Part shown: piece after piece, positions 16,768 through 24,873 of the stretch | Layout of the letters: each line of letters begins with the position of its first letter | Numbering within the stretch: position 1 is the first letter of the stretch | NCBI RefSeq assembly: GCF_014649015.1 | Contig: NZ_BMSF01000008.1 | Coordinates: forward strand, 124,001 to 188,000 | Length of the DNA: 64,000 nucleotides | Source of the DNA: Streptomyces narbonensis | GTDB taxonomy: Bacteria > Actinomycetota > Actinomycetes > Streptomycetales > Streptomycetaceae | Direction of reading: 5' to 3' | The notes under the pieces: generated by a model | The model's database searches: none | What the model saw: only the letters and a program-made list of their open reading frames with translations | What the model was told of the DNA's origin: nothing | Made by a program: the position numbers and the translations under genes

Positions 16768-18321
16768 GTGAACGCAACCCAGCGCCGTGCCGCAGCCATT
16801 CTGGCTGCCGCCGCCCTCGCCACCCCGCTGGTACTCGCCTCTCCCGCCACCGCCGGCCAGGACCCCGCGGCCGCGCCGGCCCGCGACGCCGCCAAGCTGG
16901 CGAAGAAGCTGGTCCGCGAGACCTCCGGCCAGGACGCCTACAAGCACCTGCAGAAGTTCCAGGCGATAGCCGACTCGGCCGGCGGCCACCGCGCGGCCGG
17001 CACGCTCGGGCACGACGCCTCCGCCGCGTACGTGTACACGCAGCTCAAGAAGGCCGGCTACGCCGTCACTTACCAGAAGTTCGAGTTCTGGTACACGCAG
17101 ACGCTCGCCGAGAAGGCCTCCGTCGTCGCCCCCGCGCCCCGGACCCTCGACATCAAGGCGATGACGTACACCAAGTCCACCCCGGTCGGCGGCATCACCG
17201 CCGCCCTCGCGGCCGTCCCCGTCGACGCCGACGGCACCACCGGCTGCGAGCCGGGCGACTTCGCCTCCGGCACCTTCACCGGCAAGATCGCGCTGATCAA
17301 GCGCGGCGGCTGCTCCTTCGCGATCAAGCAGCAGAACGCCGCCGCGGCCGGTGCCTCCGCCGCCGCCATCTACAACAACGTCGCCGGCGCCCTCTCCGGC
17401 ACCCTCGGCGACTCGGCCTCCGGCAAGATCCCCACCGGCGGTCTCACCCTGGCCGAGGGCGAGTCGCTCGTCGCCGACCTCGCCAAGGGCCCGGTCTCCC
17501 TCTCCCTGGAGATCCGCCAGCTGCAGGAGCTCCGCACCACCAACAACGTCATCGCGGAGACCAAGGGCGGCAACGCCGCCAACACCGTGATGCTCGGCTC
17601 GCACCTCGACTCCGTCACCGCCGGCCCCGGCATCAACGACAACGGCTCGGGCTCCGCCGGTCTCCTCCAGACCGCCCTGGAGCTCGCCCAGTCGAAGGAC
17701 AAGGTCCGCAACAAGGTCCGCTTCGCCTGGTGGTCCGCGGAGGAGAACGGCCTCCTCGGCTCCGAGCACTACGTCGACACCCTCTCGGAGCTCTCCAAGA
17801 AGGAGATCAAGCTCTACCTCAACTTCGACATGATCGCCTCGCCGAACTACGGCCTGTTCGTGTACGACGGCGACAACTCGGACAACGTCGGCGAGGGCGC
17901 GGGCCCCGAGGGCTCCGCCCAGCTGGAGCGCGACATCACCGACTTCATGGACAAGCGCGGTCTCCCGCACGAGGGCACCGACTTCTCCGGCCGCTCCGAC
18001 TACGGCCCGTTCATCGCGGTCGGCATCCCCTCCGGCGGCACCTTCACCGGCGCCGAGGGCATCAAGACCGCTGCCCAGGCAGCCAAGTTCGGCGGCGAGG
18101 CGGGTGTCGCGTACGACGTGAACTACCACGCCAAGGGCGACGACCTGAAGAACGTCAACATGAAGGCCTTCGACGCGAACGTCGACGTCATCGCCAACGC
18201 CGTGGGCACCTACGCCCACGACATCTCCTCCCTGCGCAAGCCGGTCGTCTCCGTCCCGACCACGGGCGGCGAGAGCAGCGGCGGCGGCCTGCACAACGAC
18301 CACCACGAGGTCACCGAGTAA
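16768..18321 (+). CDS. Secreted M28-family zinc aminopeptidase, 517 aa
   Basis: GTG at 16768 (GGGAAGGA upstream) gives a Sec signal peptide with an Ala/Leu core ending SPATAGQ. A PA domain (about 140-245, GKIALIKRGGCSFAIKQQNA) precedes the metallopeptidase. Zinc and catalytic residues: GSHLDSV (His, Asp), GINDNGSG (Asp), WWSAEENGLLG (Glu-Glu), LNFDMIASPNYG (Asp) and NYHAKGDD (His), the order seen in the S. griseus aminopeptidase. Exported exopeptidase for nutrient peptides. Convergent with the HerA-like gene 20 bp away. Confidence 0.92.
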   Translation: MNATQRRAAAILAAAALATPLVLASPATAGQDPAAAPARDAAKLAKKLVRETSGQDAYKHLQKFQAIADSAGGHRAAGTLGHDASAAYVYTQLKKAGYAVTYQKFEFWYTQTLAEKASVVAPAPRTLDIKAMTYTKSTPVGGITAALAAVPVDADGTTGCEPGDFASGTFTGKIALIKRGGCSFAIKQQNAAAAGASAAAIYNNVAGALSGTLGDSASGKIPTGGLTLAEGESLVADLAKGPVSLSLEIRQLQELRTTNNVIAETKGGNAANTVMLGSHLDSVTAGPGINDNGSGSAGLLQTALELAQSKDKVRNKVRFAWWSAEENGLLGSEHYVDTLSELSKKEIKLYLNFDMIASPNYGLFVYDGDNSDNVGEGAGPEGSAQLERDITDFMDKRGLPHEGTDFSGRSDYGPFIAVGIPSGGTFTGAEGIKTAAQAAKFGGEAGVAYDVNYHAKGDDLKNVNMKAFDANVDVIANAVGTYAHDISSLRKPVVSVPTTGGESSGGGLHNDHHEVTE

Positions 18322-18341
18322 CCGACGGGCAGCGGTACCGC

Positions 18342-19964
18342 TCACCTCTTACGGCGGGCGGTACCGAAGATCGAGCGGCTGATCTCCCGGCCCAGCTGGG
18401 TGCCGATCGACCGGGCCAGGGACGTGAAGATCCCACTGCCCACCACCTGTTCGGCGAGCGAGGGCTCCTCCTTCTGTCGGGGAGCCCTCGCTCCGCCTTG
18501 CGCCTGCGCCTTCGCGGCTTCCTTGGCGGCTTCCTTCGCGGTCTCCTTCGCCGCGGCCGCCTCCAGGGCCGCCGCCTCCGCCGCCAGCTGCTCGGCCGTC
18601 AGCTTCTCGTACGCCGACTCCCGGTCCACCGCCTCCGCGTACCGCCCGTACAGCGGCGAAGCCTTCACCGCCGCGTCCAGGGCAGCGGCGTCGACCGGGC
18701 CCATCAGCGACTCCGGCGCCCGCAGCCGGGTCGCCGCCACCGGCGTCGGGGCGCCCTTCTCGCTCAGTACGGTGATCACCGCCTCGCCCGTACCGAGCCC
18801 GGTGAGCACCTCCTCCAGGTCGTACGGCGATTTCGGGAAGGTCCGCACGGTCGCCTTGAGCGCCTTGGCGTCGTCCGGGGTGAAGGCCCGCAAGGCGTGC
18901 TGCACCCGGTTGCCGAGCTGGCCGAGCACGTCCGAGGGGACGTCCTTCGGGGTCTGCGTCACGAAGAAGACCCCGACGCCCTTCGAGCGGATCAGCCGGA
19001 CCGTCTGCGTGACCGACTCCAGGAAGGCCTGCGACGCGCCGTTGAACAGCAGGTGCGCCTCGTCGAAGAAGAAGACCAGCTTCGGCTTCTCCAGGTCGCC
19101 GACCTCCGGAAGGTCCTCATAGAGGTCCGCGAGCATCCACATCAGGAAGGTCGAGAAGAGCTGCGGCTTGTCCTGCACGGCCGGCAGCTCCAGGACCGAG
19201 ACGGTCCCCCGCCCGTCCGCCACCGTCCGCAGGAACTCGCTCGTGTCGAACTCCGGCTCCCCGAAGAAGCCCCCCGCGCCCTGCTGCTCGAAGGCCGTGA
19301 TCGACCGCAGGATCACCCCGGCCGTGACCGTCGACAGCCCGCCGATCCCCTTCAGTTCGGCCTTCCCTACGTCCGAGACGAGGAAGGCCACCACCGCCCG
19401 CAGGTCCTTGAGGTCCACCAGTTCGAGCCCCTTGGAGTCGGCGTAGTGGAAGATCAGGCCGAGCGACTGCTCCTGCGTCCGGTTCAGCTGGAGCACCTTC
19501 GAGAGGAGTACGGGGCCGAAGCCGGTCACCGTCGAGCGCACCGGGATGCCCGGGCCGATGCCGCCGAGCCCGTAGAACTCGCAGGGGAAGCCCGTACCCC
19601 GCCATTCCTGGCCGACCTGGGCGGCCCGCTCCCGCACCCTCTCGCCGTCCTCCCCCGGGGCCGAGATCCCGGAGACATCGCCCTTGATGTCGGCGAGGAA
19701 GACCGGCACGCCGTGCGCCGAGAGCTGCTCCGCGATCAGCTGGAGGGTCTTCGTCTTGCCGGTGCCGGTGGCGCCGGCGACCAGACCGTGGCGGTTGAGC
19801 ATCGGCAGCGGGATGCGGACCGGCGCGTCCGGGTGACAGACGCCGTCCCAGAGGAGCGCCCCCAGATCGAGTGCGGCTCCGTCGAAGGCGTACCCGGCGG
19901 CGATCTCGGCGGCGGGCCCCGCAAGGGGCGCGGGCGGCTGTGTGCTCGGCTCACTGGCGCTCAT
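18342..19964 (-). CDS. HerA-like (YjgR/DUF853) ATPase, 540 aa
   Basis: Helicase HerA-like P-loop ATPase: Walker A AGATGTGKTKT (near residue 63), VFLADIKGDVSG, Walker B KLVFFFDEAHLLF and the sensor VFFVTQTPKDVP. Length and motifs match E. coli YjgR. An Ala/Glu/Lys-rich segment near 445-490 is a probable coiled coil, followed by a C-terminal region with SIGTQLGREISRSIFG. No NurA nuclease partner is adjacent, as is usual for the YjgR branch. Role uncertain. Confidence 0.9.
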   Translation of the reverse strand: MSASEPSTQPPAPLAGPAAEIAAGYAFDGAALDLGALLWDGVCHPDAPVRIPLPMLNRHGLVAGATGTGKTKTLQLIAEQLSAHGVPVFLADIKGDVSGISAPGEDGERVRERAAQVGQEWRGTGFPCEFYGLGGIGPGIPVRSTVTGFGPVLLSKVLQLNRTQEQSLGLIFHYADSKGLELVDLKDLRAVVAFLVSDVGKAELKGIGGLSTVTAGVILRSITAFEQQGAGGFFGEPEFDTSEFLRTVADGRGTVSVLELPAVQDKPQLFSTFLMWMLADLYEDLPEVGDLEKPKLVFFFDEAHLLFNGASQAFLESVTQTVRLIRSKGVGVFFVTQTPKDVPSDVLGQLGNRVQHALRAFTPDDAKALKATVRTFPKSPYDLEEVLTGLGTGEAVITVLSEKGAPTPVAATRLRAPESLMGPVDAAALDAAVKASPLYGRYAEAVDRESAYEKLTAEQLAAEAAALEAAAAKETAKEAAKEAAKAQAQGGARAPRQKEEPSLAEQVVGSGIFTSLARSIGTQLGREISRSIFGTARRKR

Positions 19965-20061
19965 GACGACACCTTGATTTCACTTTTGTCACGGTTCGCA
20001 CCAGCATCCCACCGGCCTCGCGTGGCTGCGCCGGGAGCCGCTCGCCCGGTAGGCTTTCCGT

Positions 20062-20358
20062 GTGATCTTCAAGCGCATCGGAAACGGAAAGCCGTATCCC
20101 GACCACGGCCGGGAAAGCACCCGGCAGTGGGCGGACGTCGCGCCGCGCCCGGTCCGCCTCGACCAGCTGGTCACCACCAAGGGCCAGCTGGACCTGGAGA
20201 CGCTGCTCGCCGAGGACTCCACCTTCTACGGCGACCTCTTCGCGCACGTCGTGAAGTGGCGCGGCGATCTCTACCTCGAGGACGGACTGCACCGCGCCGT
20301 CCGCGCGGCACTGCAGCAGCGCCAGGTGCTGCACGCCCGCGTGCTGGAACTCGACTGA
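20062..20358 (+). CDS. Conserved small protein, VapB-antitoxin-like annotation, 98 aa
   Basis: MIFKRIGNGKPYPDHGREST start and LDLETLLAEDSTFYGDLFAH are strongly conserved in Streptomyces, where the protein is often labelled a VapB-family antitoxin. No PIN-domain toxin gene is next to it, so a toxin-antitoxin role is not supported here. GTG start at 20062. Function unknown. Confidence 0.75.
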   Translation: MIFKRIGNGKPYPDHGRESTRQWADVAPRPVRLDQLVTTKGQLDLETLLAEDSTFYGDLFAHVVKWRGDLYLEDGLHRAVRAALQQRQVLHARVLELD

Positions 20359-20370
20359 CGTTCCACCGCC

Positions 20371-20391
20371 ACTGACCCTTTCGGGGTCAGT
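20371..20391 (+). terminator. Short hairpin terminator
   Basis: ACTGACCC and GGGTCAGT pair around a short loop, 12 bp after the preceding stop codon. Confidence 0.6.
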
Positions 20392-20462
20392 TCGCCCCCA
20401 TCCGGACGCGATCACATGATCATCAAGTAGGCATCGCCGACGGGCGGTATTACGCTGCGTTC

Positions 20463-21092
20463 ATGAGCATGCTCACACCCCCCGGAATGGGCGGAAAGTA
20501 CCGCATCACGGGGGATGTCTACCCGCGCATGCGCCGCCCCCACCGCCGGCGCAGGATCATCCTCGCGGCCGCGGCCTCCGTGGTCGTGCTCGGCGCGGCC
20601 GGCTGGGGCACTCTCCAGCTCGTCGACGTCTTCTCCGGCGACGAGGGCAAGAAGACGACCGCGGGCAAACAGGCCGACTGCAAACCCGCGCCCAAGGCGA
20701 CGACGCCGCCCGTGGCGGCCCTTCCGAAGCCCGGCCAGATCACGGTCAACGTCTACAACGCGACTCCGCGCAGCGGACTCGCCAAAACGACCGCGGACGA
20801 GCTCAAGAAGCGCGGCTTCAAGGTCGGCAAGGTGGGGAACGCGCCCGTGGCCTTCGACAAGAAGGTCCCCGGCGCCGGACTGCTGCTCGGCGCGCCCACG
20901 GCCACCAAGGGCGCCTTCCCGGTCCTCGGCACCCAGCTGAAGGGCGCCACGACGAAGACGGACACCCGGGCCACGGCCGACGTGGACCTGATCATCGGGA
21001 CCGCGTTCAAGACGCTGACCCCGAAAACAGCGGCGGACGCGGCCCTGGTCGCCCTGACCAAGCCCGCGCCCGTACCGACCGGGAAGTGCTGA
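20463..21092 (+). CDS. LytR_C domain membrane-anchored protein, 209 aa
   Basis: A basic N-terminus (RMRRPHRRRRI) precedes one membrane helix (about 33-50), then a Lys/Pro linker and a C-terminal LytR_C domain with ITVNVYNATPRSGLAKTTAD and DVDLIIGTAFKTL. LytR_C domains occur with wall-polymer ligases (LCP proteins); here the domain stands alone, facing outward. ATG at 20463. Confidence 0.85.
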   Translation: MSMLTPPGMGGKYRITGDVYPRMRRPHRRRRIILAAAASVVVLGAAGWGTLQLVDVFSGDEGKKTTAGKQADCKPAPKATTPPVAALPKPGQITVNVYNATPRSGLAKTTADELKKRGFKVGKVGNAPVAFDKKVPGAGLLLGAPTATKGAFPVLGTQLKGATTKTDTRATADVDLIIGTAFKTLTPKTAADAALVALTKPAPVPTGKC

Positions 21093-21129
21093 GAGGTACC
21101 ACCTGCTTCGCCGAGCCGGCTGCGTGAGC

Positions 21130-21270
21130 TACTCGGCGGAGCCGGTTGTGTGACTCGCTCGGCGGAGCCGGTTGCATGCCTATTCGGCGGAGCCGCCCGT
21201 GTGCCTATTCGGCGGAGCCGGTTGTGTGCCTATTCGGCGGAGCCGACCGTGTGCCTATTCGGCGGAGCCG
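21130..21270 (+). repeat. 25-26 bp tandem repeat made of the upp gene tail
   Basis: TCGGCGGAGCCG occurs at 21133, 21159, 21184, 21209, 21234 and 21259. Read on the minus strand each unit is the last codons of upp (Gly-Ser-Ala-Glu) plus, in most copies, the stop codon. The rightmost copy is the real gene end, so the tail has been amplified five times downstream of the stop. Confidence 0.85.
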
Positions 21271-21890
21271 TACATGCGGTCGCCCGCGTCGCCCAGGCCC
21301 GGCACGATGTAGCCGTTCTCGTTGAGCCGCTCGTCGACCGAGGCCGTCACGACGGTCACCGGCGTGCCCGCGAGCTCGCGCTCCATGATCTCGACGCCCT
21401 CCGGGGCGGCGAGGAGCACGACCGCGGTCACGTCGTCGGCGCCGCGCTTGATCAGCTCCTGGATCGCCGCGACCAGCGTGCCGCCGGTCGCCAGCATCGG
21501 GTCCAGGACGTACACCTGGCGGCCCGAGAGGTCCTCCGGCATCCGCGTGGCGTAGGTCGACGCCTCCAGCGTCTCCTCGTTGCGGATCATGCCCAGGAAG
21601 CCGACCTCGGCCGTCGGGAGCAGACGGACCATGCCGTCGAGCATGCCGAGCCCGGCGCGCAGGATCGGGACCACCAGCGGACGCGGGTACGAGAGCTTCA
21701 CGCCGGTGGTGGGCGTGACGGGGGTCTCGATGTCGACCTGCTCGGTCCGGACGTCCCTGGTGGCCTCGTAGGCGAGCAGGGTGACCAGCTCGTCGGCGAG
21801 ACGGCGGAAGGTCGCGGAGTCCGTGCGCTTGTCGCGCAGGGTGGTGAGCTTGTGGGCGACCAGAGGGTGGTCGACGACGTGGAGACGCAT
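21255..21890 (-). CDS. upp: Uracil phosphoribosyltransferase, 211 aa
   Basis: Pyrimidine salvage enzyme making UMP from uracil and PRPP. MRLHVVDHPLVAHKLTTLRD at the start, VVPILRAGLGMLDG in the active site, the PRPP loop VLDPMLATGGTLVAAI and the uracil-binding YIVPGLGDAGDRMYG near the end are all canonical. ATG at 21890. Its 3' end is embedded in the tandem repeat at 21130-21270. Divergent from a small conserved gene. Confidence 0.97.
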   Translation of the reverse strand: MRLHVVDHPLVAHKLTTLRDKRTDSATFRRLADELVTLLAYEATRDVRTEQVDIETPVTPTTGVKLSYPRPLVVPILRAGLGMLDGMVRLLPTAEVGFLGMIRNEETLEASTYATRMPEDLSGRQVYVLDPMLATGGTLVAAIQELIKRGADDVTAVVLLAAPEGVEIMERELAGTPVTVVTASVDERLNENGYIVPGLGDAGDRMYGSAE

Positions 21891-21982
21891 GACCCAACAG
21901 TAGCCCGCCGAGCACTGGCGTCGACCCACGCCGCTGGGGGAAGGTGGGGGCACAGGGACCCAGCGATGGGGTGGTGTGGCAG

Positions 21983-22192
21983 ATGCCCGACCTGGAAGGA
22001 CCGGCCGAGGAAGCCGCCGAGGGGGCAGCCGACCGGCCGGCACCGGAGACCGACGCGGAGCGCCGCAGGCGCCGCGCCCAGTTCCTTCGCGAGCTGAACG
22101 AGGCCAAGGCGCTGCGCGAGCGCGTGCAGCCGCGGCGCGCCCGGGCCGCGCGGATGCGTCAGGCCATGCGCATGCGGACGTTCCGCTGGTGA
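21983..22192 (+). CDS. Conserved small charged protein, 69 aa
   Basis: Acidic Ala/Glu-rich first half, then a highly basic helix (AERRRRRAQFLRELNEAKAL) ending RMRQAMRMRTFRW. The composition and position beside upp recur in streptomycetes, but no function is known. ATG at 21983; in-frame GTG codons at 21971 and 21974 are alternatives. Possibly nucleic-acid binding. Confidence 0.6.
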   Translation: MPDLEGPAEEAAEGAADRPAPETDAERRRRRAQFLRELNEAKALRERVQPRRARAARMRQAMRMRTFRW

Positions 22193-22396
22193 GACCGCCG
22201 GGCACGGCCCGCCGTGCGCCCCCTGTGTGCGCCGGGGTCGCACGCCCGCCCGATGGCGGTGCCCTTCAGACTGATGCACGACGCAAGAGCCGAAGACCTC
22301 TCCTGAGCGCCCTGTTTCTGTCACGATGCCGATTGGGCGGGGCATCAGGAGCGCACCGCCGGAACGTCACACCTCTGATCAGTGGGAGAGAGTCAG

Positions 22397-22933
22397 GTGT
22401 ACTTCGCCGCACTGCTCGCGCGCACCGAAGACGGGTGGGAAGCGAGCGACACGGAGCTCGACGACGTGGAGACCCTGTCGGATCTGGCCGAGCTCGCCCG
22501 TGAGGCCTCGGACGACGACACGGTGATCGTCTACATCGAGCAGGAGGACGCGTGGTTCGGGATCGTCCGGATCGAGGGTGAGGAAGACCCTCGGATCTAC
22601 GTCTCGGACGGCGCCGCCGCCGCCCGTTCCTCGTACGGGGAGATCCTCACCCGGGAGATCCTCGGTGACGACCTCGACGCCGAGCTCGACGAGCTGGAGT
22701 CGCTGGACCTGGACGGCACGGAGGACGGGGAACCCCTCTCCGACGATGCCGACAATGACGACGAGCCGGGCGGAGTCGCGGCCGAGCTCGTGCCGTCCGC
22801 GCCCGTGGGCGACGTGCTGGTCCTCGCGGACCTCGGACTCTCGGAGCGCGAGCTCCGGGCGCTCGACAGCGACGCGCTGGCGGTGATCGCGGACGCGCTG
22901 GGCGCCGCGGAGGTCCTGGAGGCCGTCCGCTAG
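22397..22933 (+). CDS. tRNA adenosine deaminase-associated protein, 178 aa
   Basis: Acidic protein starting VYFAALLARTEDGWEASDTE and ending with LADLGLSERELRALDSDAL, the family that lies directly upstream of tadA in actinobacteria. Its TAG stop overlaps the GTG of tadA (TAGTG), so the two are translationally coupled. GTG at 22397 is preferred because GGAGAG precedes it; a GTG at 22382 is possible. It probably assists tRNA editing; mechanism unknown. Confidence 0.85.
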   Translation: MYFAALLARTEDGWEASDTELDDVETLSDLAELAREASDDDTVIVYIEQEDAWFGIVRIEGEEDPRIYVSDGAAAARSSYGEILTREILGDDLDAELDELESLDLDGTEDGEPLSDDADNDDEPGGVAAELVPSAPVGDVLVLADLGLSERELRALDSDALAVIADALGAAEVLEAVR

Positions 22934-23622
22934 TGCCGCACGCCGCCGTACCCGACCCCGCGGTCGGCCCCCTGCCCGAACCCGACCCTGTGCGGGACCT
23001 CGCGCCCGGCCCCGTGCGGGGCCGTGTGCCGGAACCCGTACAGAACCCTGGGCCCGGCCCTGTGCCGGATCCCGTACGGAACCCCGTGCCCGACCCCGTA
23101 CAGAACCCCGTGCCCGGCCCCGTACAGAACCCCGTGCCCGGCCCCGTACGGGACCTCGCGTCCGACCCCGTGCGGGATCCCTGGCGGGACGCCATGCGGC
23201 TCGCTCTCGCCGAGGCCGACGCGGCCGCGCCCGCCGGTGACGTGCCGGTCGGCGCGGTCGTGCTCGGCCCGGACGGCGCGGTCCTCGCCCGCGCGCACAA
23301 CGAGCGGGAGGCGGTCGGGGACCCGACCGCCCACGCCGAGGTCCTCGCCCTGCGGCGGGCGGCCGCGGCGACCGGGGAGTGGCGCCTGACGGGCTGCACG
23401 CTCGTCGTCACCCTGGAGCCGTGCGTGATGTGCGCGGGCGCCCTCGTCCAGTCGCGCGTCGAGCGGGTGGTGTTCGGCGCGCTCGACGAGAAGGCGGGCG
23501 CGGCGGGCTCGCTCTGGGACCTCGTACGGGACCGGCGGCTCAACCACCGCCCCGAGGTGATCCACGGCGTGCTCGGCGAGGAGTGCGCGGAGCAGCTCAC
23601 GGCCTTCTTCCGCACCCGCTGA
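22933..23622 (+). CDS. tadA: tRNA adenosine(34) deaminase with repeat-rich N-terminus, 229 aa
   Basis: Zn-dependent deaminase converting A34 to inosine in tRNA-Arg(ACG). H134-A-E136 and P163-C-V-M-C167 bind zinc and supply the catalytic Glu; VPVGAVVLGPDGAVLA is the normal entry to the fold. The first about 85 residues are P-V-x-D/N-P-V repeats absent from typical 140-160 aa TadA proteins. GTG at 22933 overlaps the previous stop; an internal ATG at 23194 (Met88) could start a standard-length protein. Its substrate tRNA-Arg(ACG) gene is in the same window and is the AICE insertion site. Confidence 0.92.
   Translation: MPHAAVPDPAVGPLPEPDPVRDLAPGPVRGRVPEPVQNPGPGPVPDPVRNPVPDPVQNPVPGPVQNPVPGPVRDLASDPVRDPWRDAMRLALAEADAAAPAGDVPVGAVVLGPDGAVLARAHNEREAVGDPTAHAEVLALRRAAAATGEWRLTGCTLVVTLEPCVMCAGALVQSRVERVVFGALDEKAGAAGSLWDLVRDRRLNHRPEVIHGVLGEECAEQLTAFFRTR
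22960..23178 (+). repeat. In-frame repeat tract in the 5' part of tadA
   Basis: Degenerate 12- to 24-bp units coding for P-V-P-D-P-V-x-N, with near-identical copies at about 23085-23145 (CCCGTACAGAACCCCGTGCC repeated). Frame is preserved. Confidence 0.8.
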
Positions 23623-23689
23623 CACCCCCGCTGACCTCGTCGGGGATACGGATTTCATCGCAGCGCCAACTTCGGCTAAGCTCTCTCTC

Positions 23690-23774
23690 GGTAGCGTGTC
23701 CGAGCGGCCGAAGGAGCTCGCCTCGAAAGCGAGTGTGGGGAAACTCACCGAGGGTTCAAATCCCTCCGCTACCG
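23690..23774 (+). tRNA. tRNA-Ser(CGA)
   Basis: Acceptor stem GGTAGCG/CGCTACC, anticodon loop CTCGAAA giving CGA (23724-23726), long variable arm typical of serine tRNAs, T-loop GGTTCAAATCC. CCA is not encoded. Reads UCG codons. Confidence 0.95.
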
Positions 23775-23781
23775 CTTCGAT

Positions 23782-23814
23782 CGAAGGGCCTGGTGCATCA
23801 GCACCGGGCCCTTC
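23782..23814 (+). terminator. Terminator of tRNA-Ser(CGA)
   Basis: GAAGGGCC...GGGCCCTTC hairpin with an inner GGTGC/GCACC stem, 8 bp after the tRNA. Confidence 0.8.
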
Positions 23815-23852
23815 GGCGTATCTCCGTCGGGCGCTTGTGAGCGCGTACGGGA

Positions 23853-23891
23853 AAGGCCCCGGTCCGCGCTCGTGGCGTGGGCCGGGGCCTT
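23853..23891 (+). terminator. Second hairpin terminator
   Basis: AAGGCCCCGG (23853-23862) pairs with CCGGGGCCTT (23882-23891). Confidence 0.65.
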
Positions 23892-24186
23892 CTCCGTAGG
23901 ACGGGGGGAGCGGCATCGGGGGGACAAGCCGCTCCCCCCGATGAGAACCGGTCCTACAAGTCCTGCGCCGCAGTCAGGGGGAAGCTCGCGGCGCGGACCC
24001 CGCAGTGCGGGCCGGTTCCGACGAGCCCTTCGGATTCCTGCCAGATCCGCCGGGCTCGACATCCATCCTGCTCGCCCGTCACTCTTCCGGGGGGCGGCAA
24101 AAGGCCTCGATCTCCGGGTCCTTGGTCCATAAAGGCTCGGTTAGAGTGGCGCGGTCGTACGGCGGGGGACAGGGGAGGGCTGAGCA
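23892..24186. other. Intergenic stretch with no gene seen
   Basis: No open frame with a Shine-Dalgarno sequence or recognisable product was found between the tRNA terminators and the small membrane gene. The last 60 bases (ATAAAGGCTCGGTTAGAGT near 24128-24146) look promoter-like. Confidence 0.5.
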
Positions 24187-24351
24187 GTGGTGCAAGCGAA
24201 GAAGGTCGCGCTGTACGCGATCGTGGTCTTTGTGCTGTACACGATCGTCACGTCCCCCTCCAGAGCGGCCGATCTCGTCCAGGTAGGGTTCGAGGGCATT
24301 TCCAGCGCCGCCCAGGGTGTCGGCGAGTTCATGACCGAACTCATCAACTAG
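24187..24351 (+). CDS. Small conserved membrane protein, 54 aa
   Basis: VVQAKKVALYAIVVFVLYTI starts one hydrophobic helix with a short basic cytoplasmic end; the tail (AADLVQVGFEGISSAAQGVG) is amphipathic. GTG at 24187 or 24190. It is followed after 9 bp by the Dabb gene and probably co-transcribed. Function unknown. Confidence 0.7.
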   Translation: MVQAKKVALYAIVVFVLYTIVTSPSRAADLVQVGFEGISSAAQGVGEFMTELIN

Positions 24352-24360
24352 GAGCCCTTC

Positions 24361-24654
24361 GTGATCCGCCATCTGGTCCTCTTCAAGCTCAACGAGGGAG
24401 TCGAGCGCGACGAGCCGCGCGTCGTCGCCGGCGTCGAGGCCTTCCGCGCGCTCGGTGAGCAGATCCCGGAGCTGAGGTTCTGGGAGTGCGACTGGAACAT
24501 CACCGACCGGCCGATCGCCTACGACTTCGCGATCAACTCCGCCGTCGAGGACAAGGACGCCCTCCAGCGCTACCTGGAGCACCCCGCCCACCAGGCGGGT
24601 GTCGCCCAGTGGCGCGAGTTCGCCACCTGGGTGATCGCGGACTACGCGTTCTAG
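24361..24654 (+). CDS. Dabb (stress-responsive A/B barrel) family protein, 97 aa
   Basis: Ferredoxin-like dimeric barrel: MIRHLVLFKLNEGV, LRFWECDWNITDR, YDFAINSAVEDKDALQRYLE and HPAHQ are characteristic. GTG start at 24361 with AGGAG in the stop region of the preceding gene. Cytoplasmic; ligand unknown. Confidence 0.88.
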   Translation: MIRHLVLFKLNEGVERDEPRVVAGVEAFRALGEQIPELRFWECDWNITDRPIAYDFAINSAVEDKDALQRYLEHPAHQAGVAQWREFATWVIADYAF

Positions 24655-24684
24655 CCACACCTCTTTCGAGGCCCCTCCGTCGAG

Positions 24685-24709
24685 GCCCCCCGCCGTTGTG
24701 GCGGGGGGC
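24685..24709 (+). terminator. Intrinsic terminator
   Basis: GCCCCCCGCC, loop GTTGT, GGCGGGGGGC: a perfect 10-bp stem 30 bp after the Dabb stop. Confidence 0.85.
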
Positions 24710-24873
24710 TTCGCGGGTTTCTGGCCTCCCCTTTTTGCTCCAACATGCCCTCAACACGTGGCTATACGGTGCTTGCACACAGTGGACATGTCTTGTGATG
24801 CTATGACCGCTTTTGACGGATGAGTTGACCGTTGTTGACCCAGTCGACCAGCAACACCAGCCAAAGGGGTGGC

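Noticed and set aside
20062..20358. A toxin-antitoxin system
   Set aside because: Only the VapB-like label supports it; no toxin gene lies within 2 kb.
21130..21270. CRISPR-like array
   Set aside because: Repeat plus variable part is only 25-26 bp and clearly derives from the end of upp.
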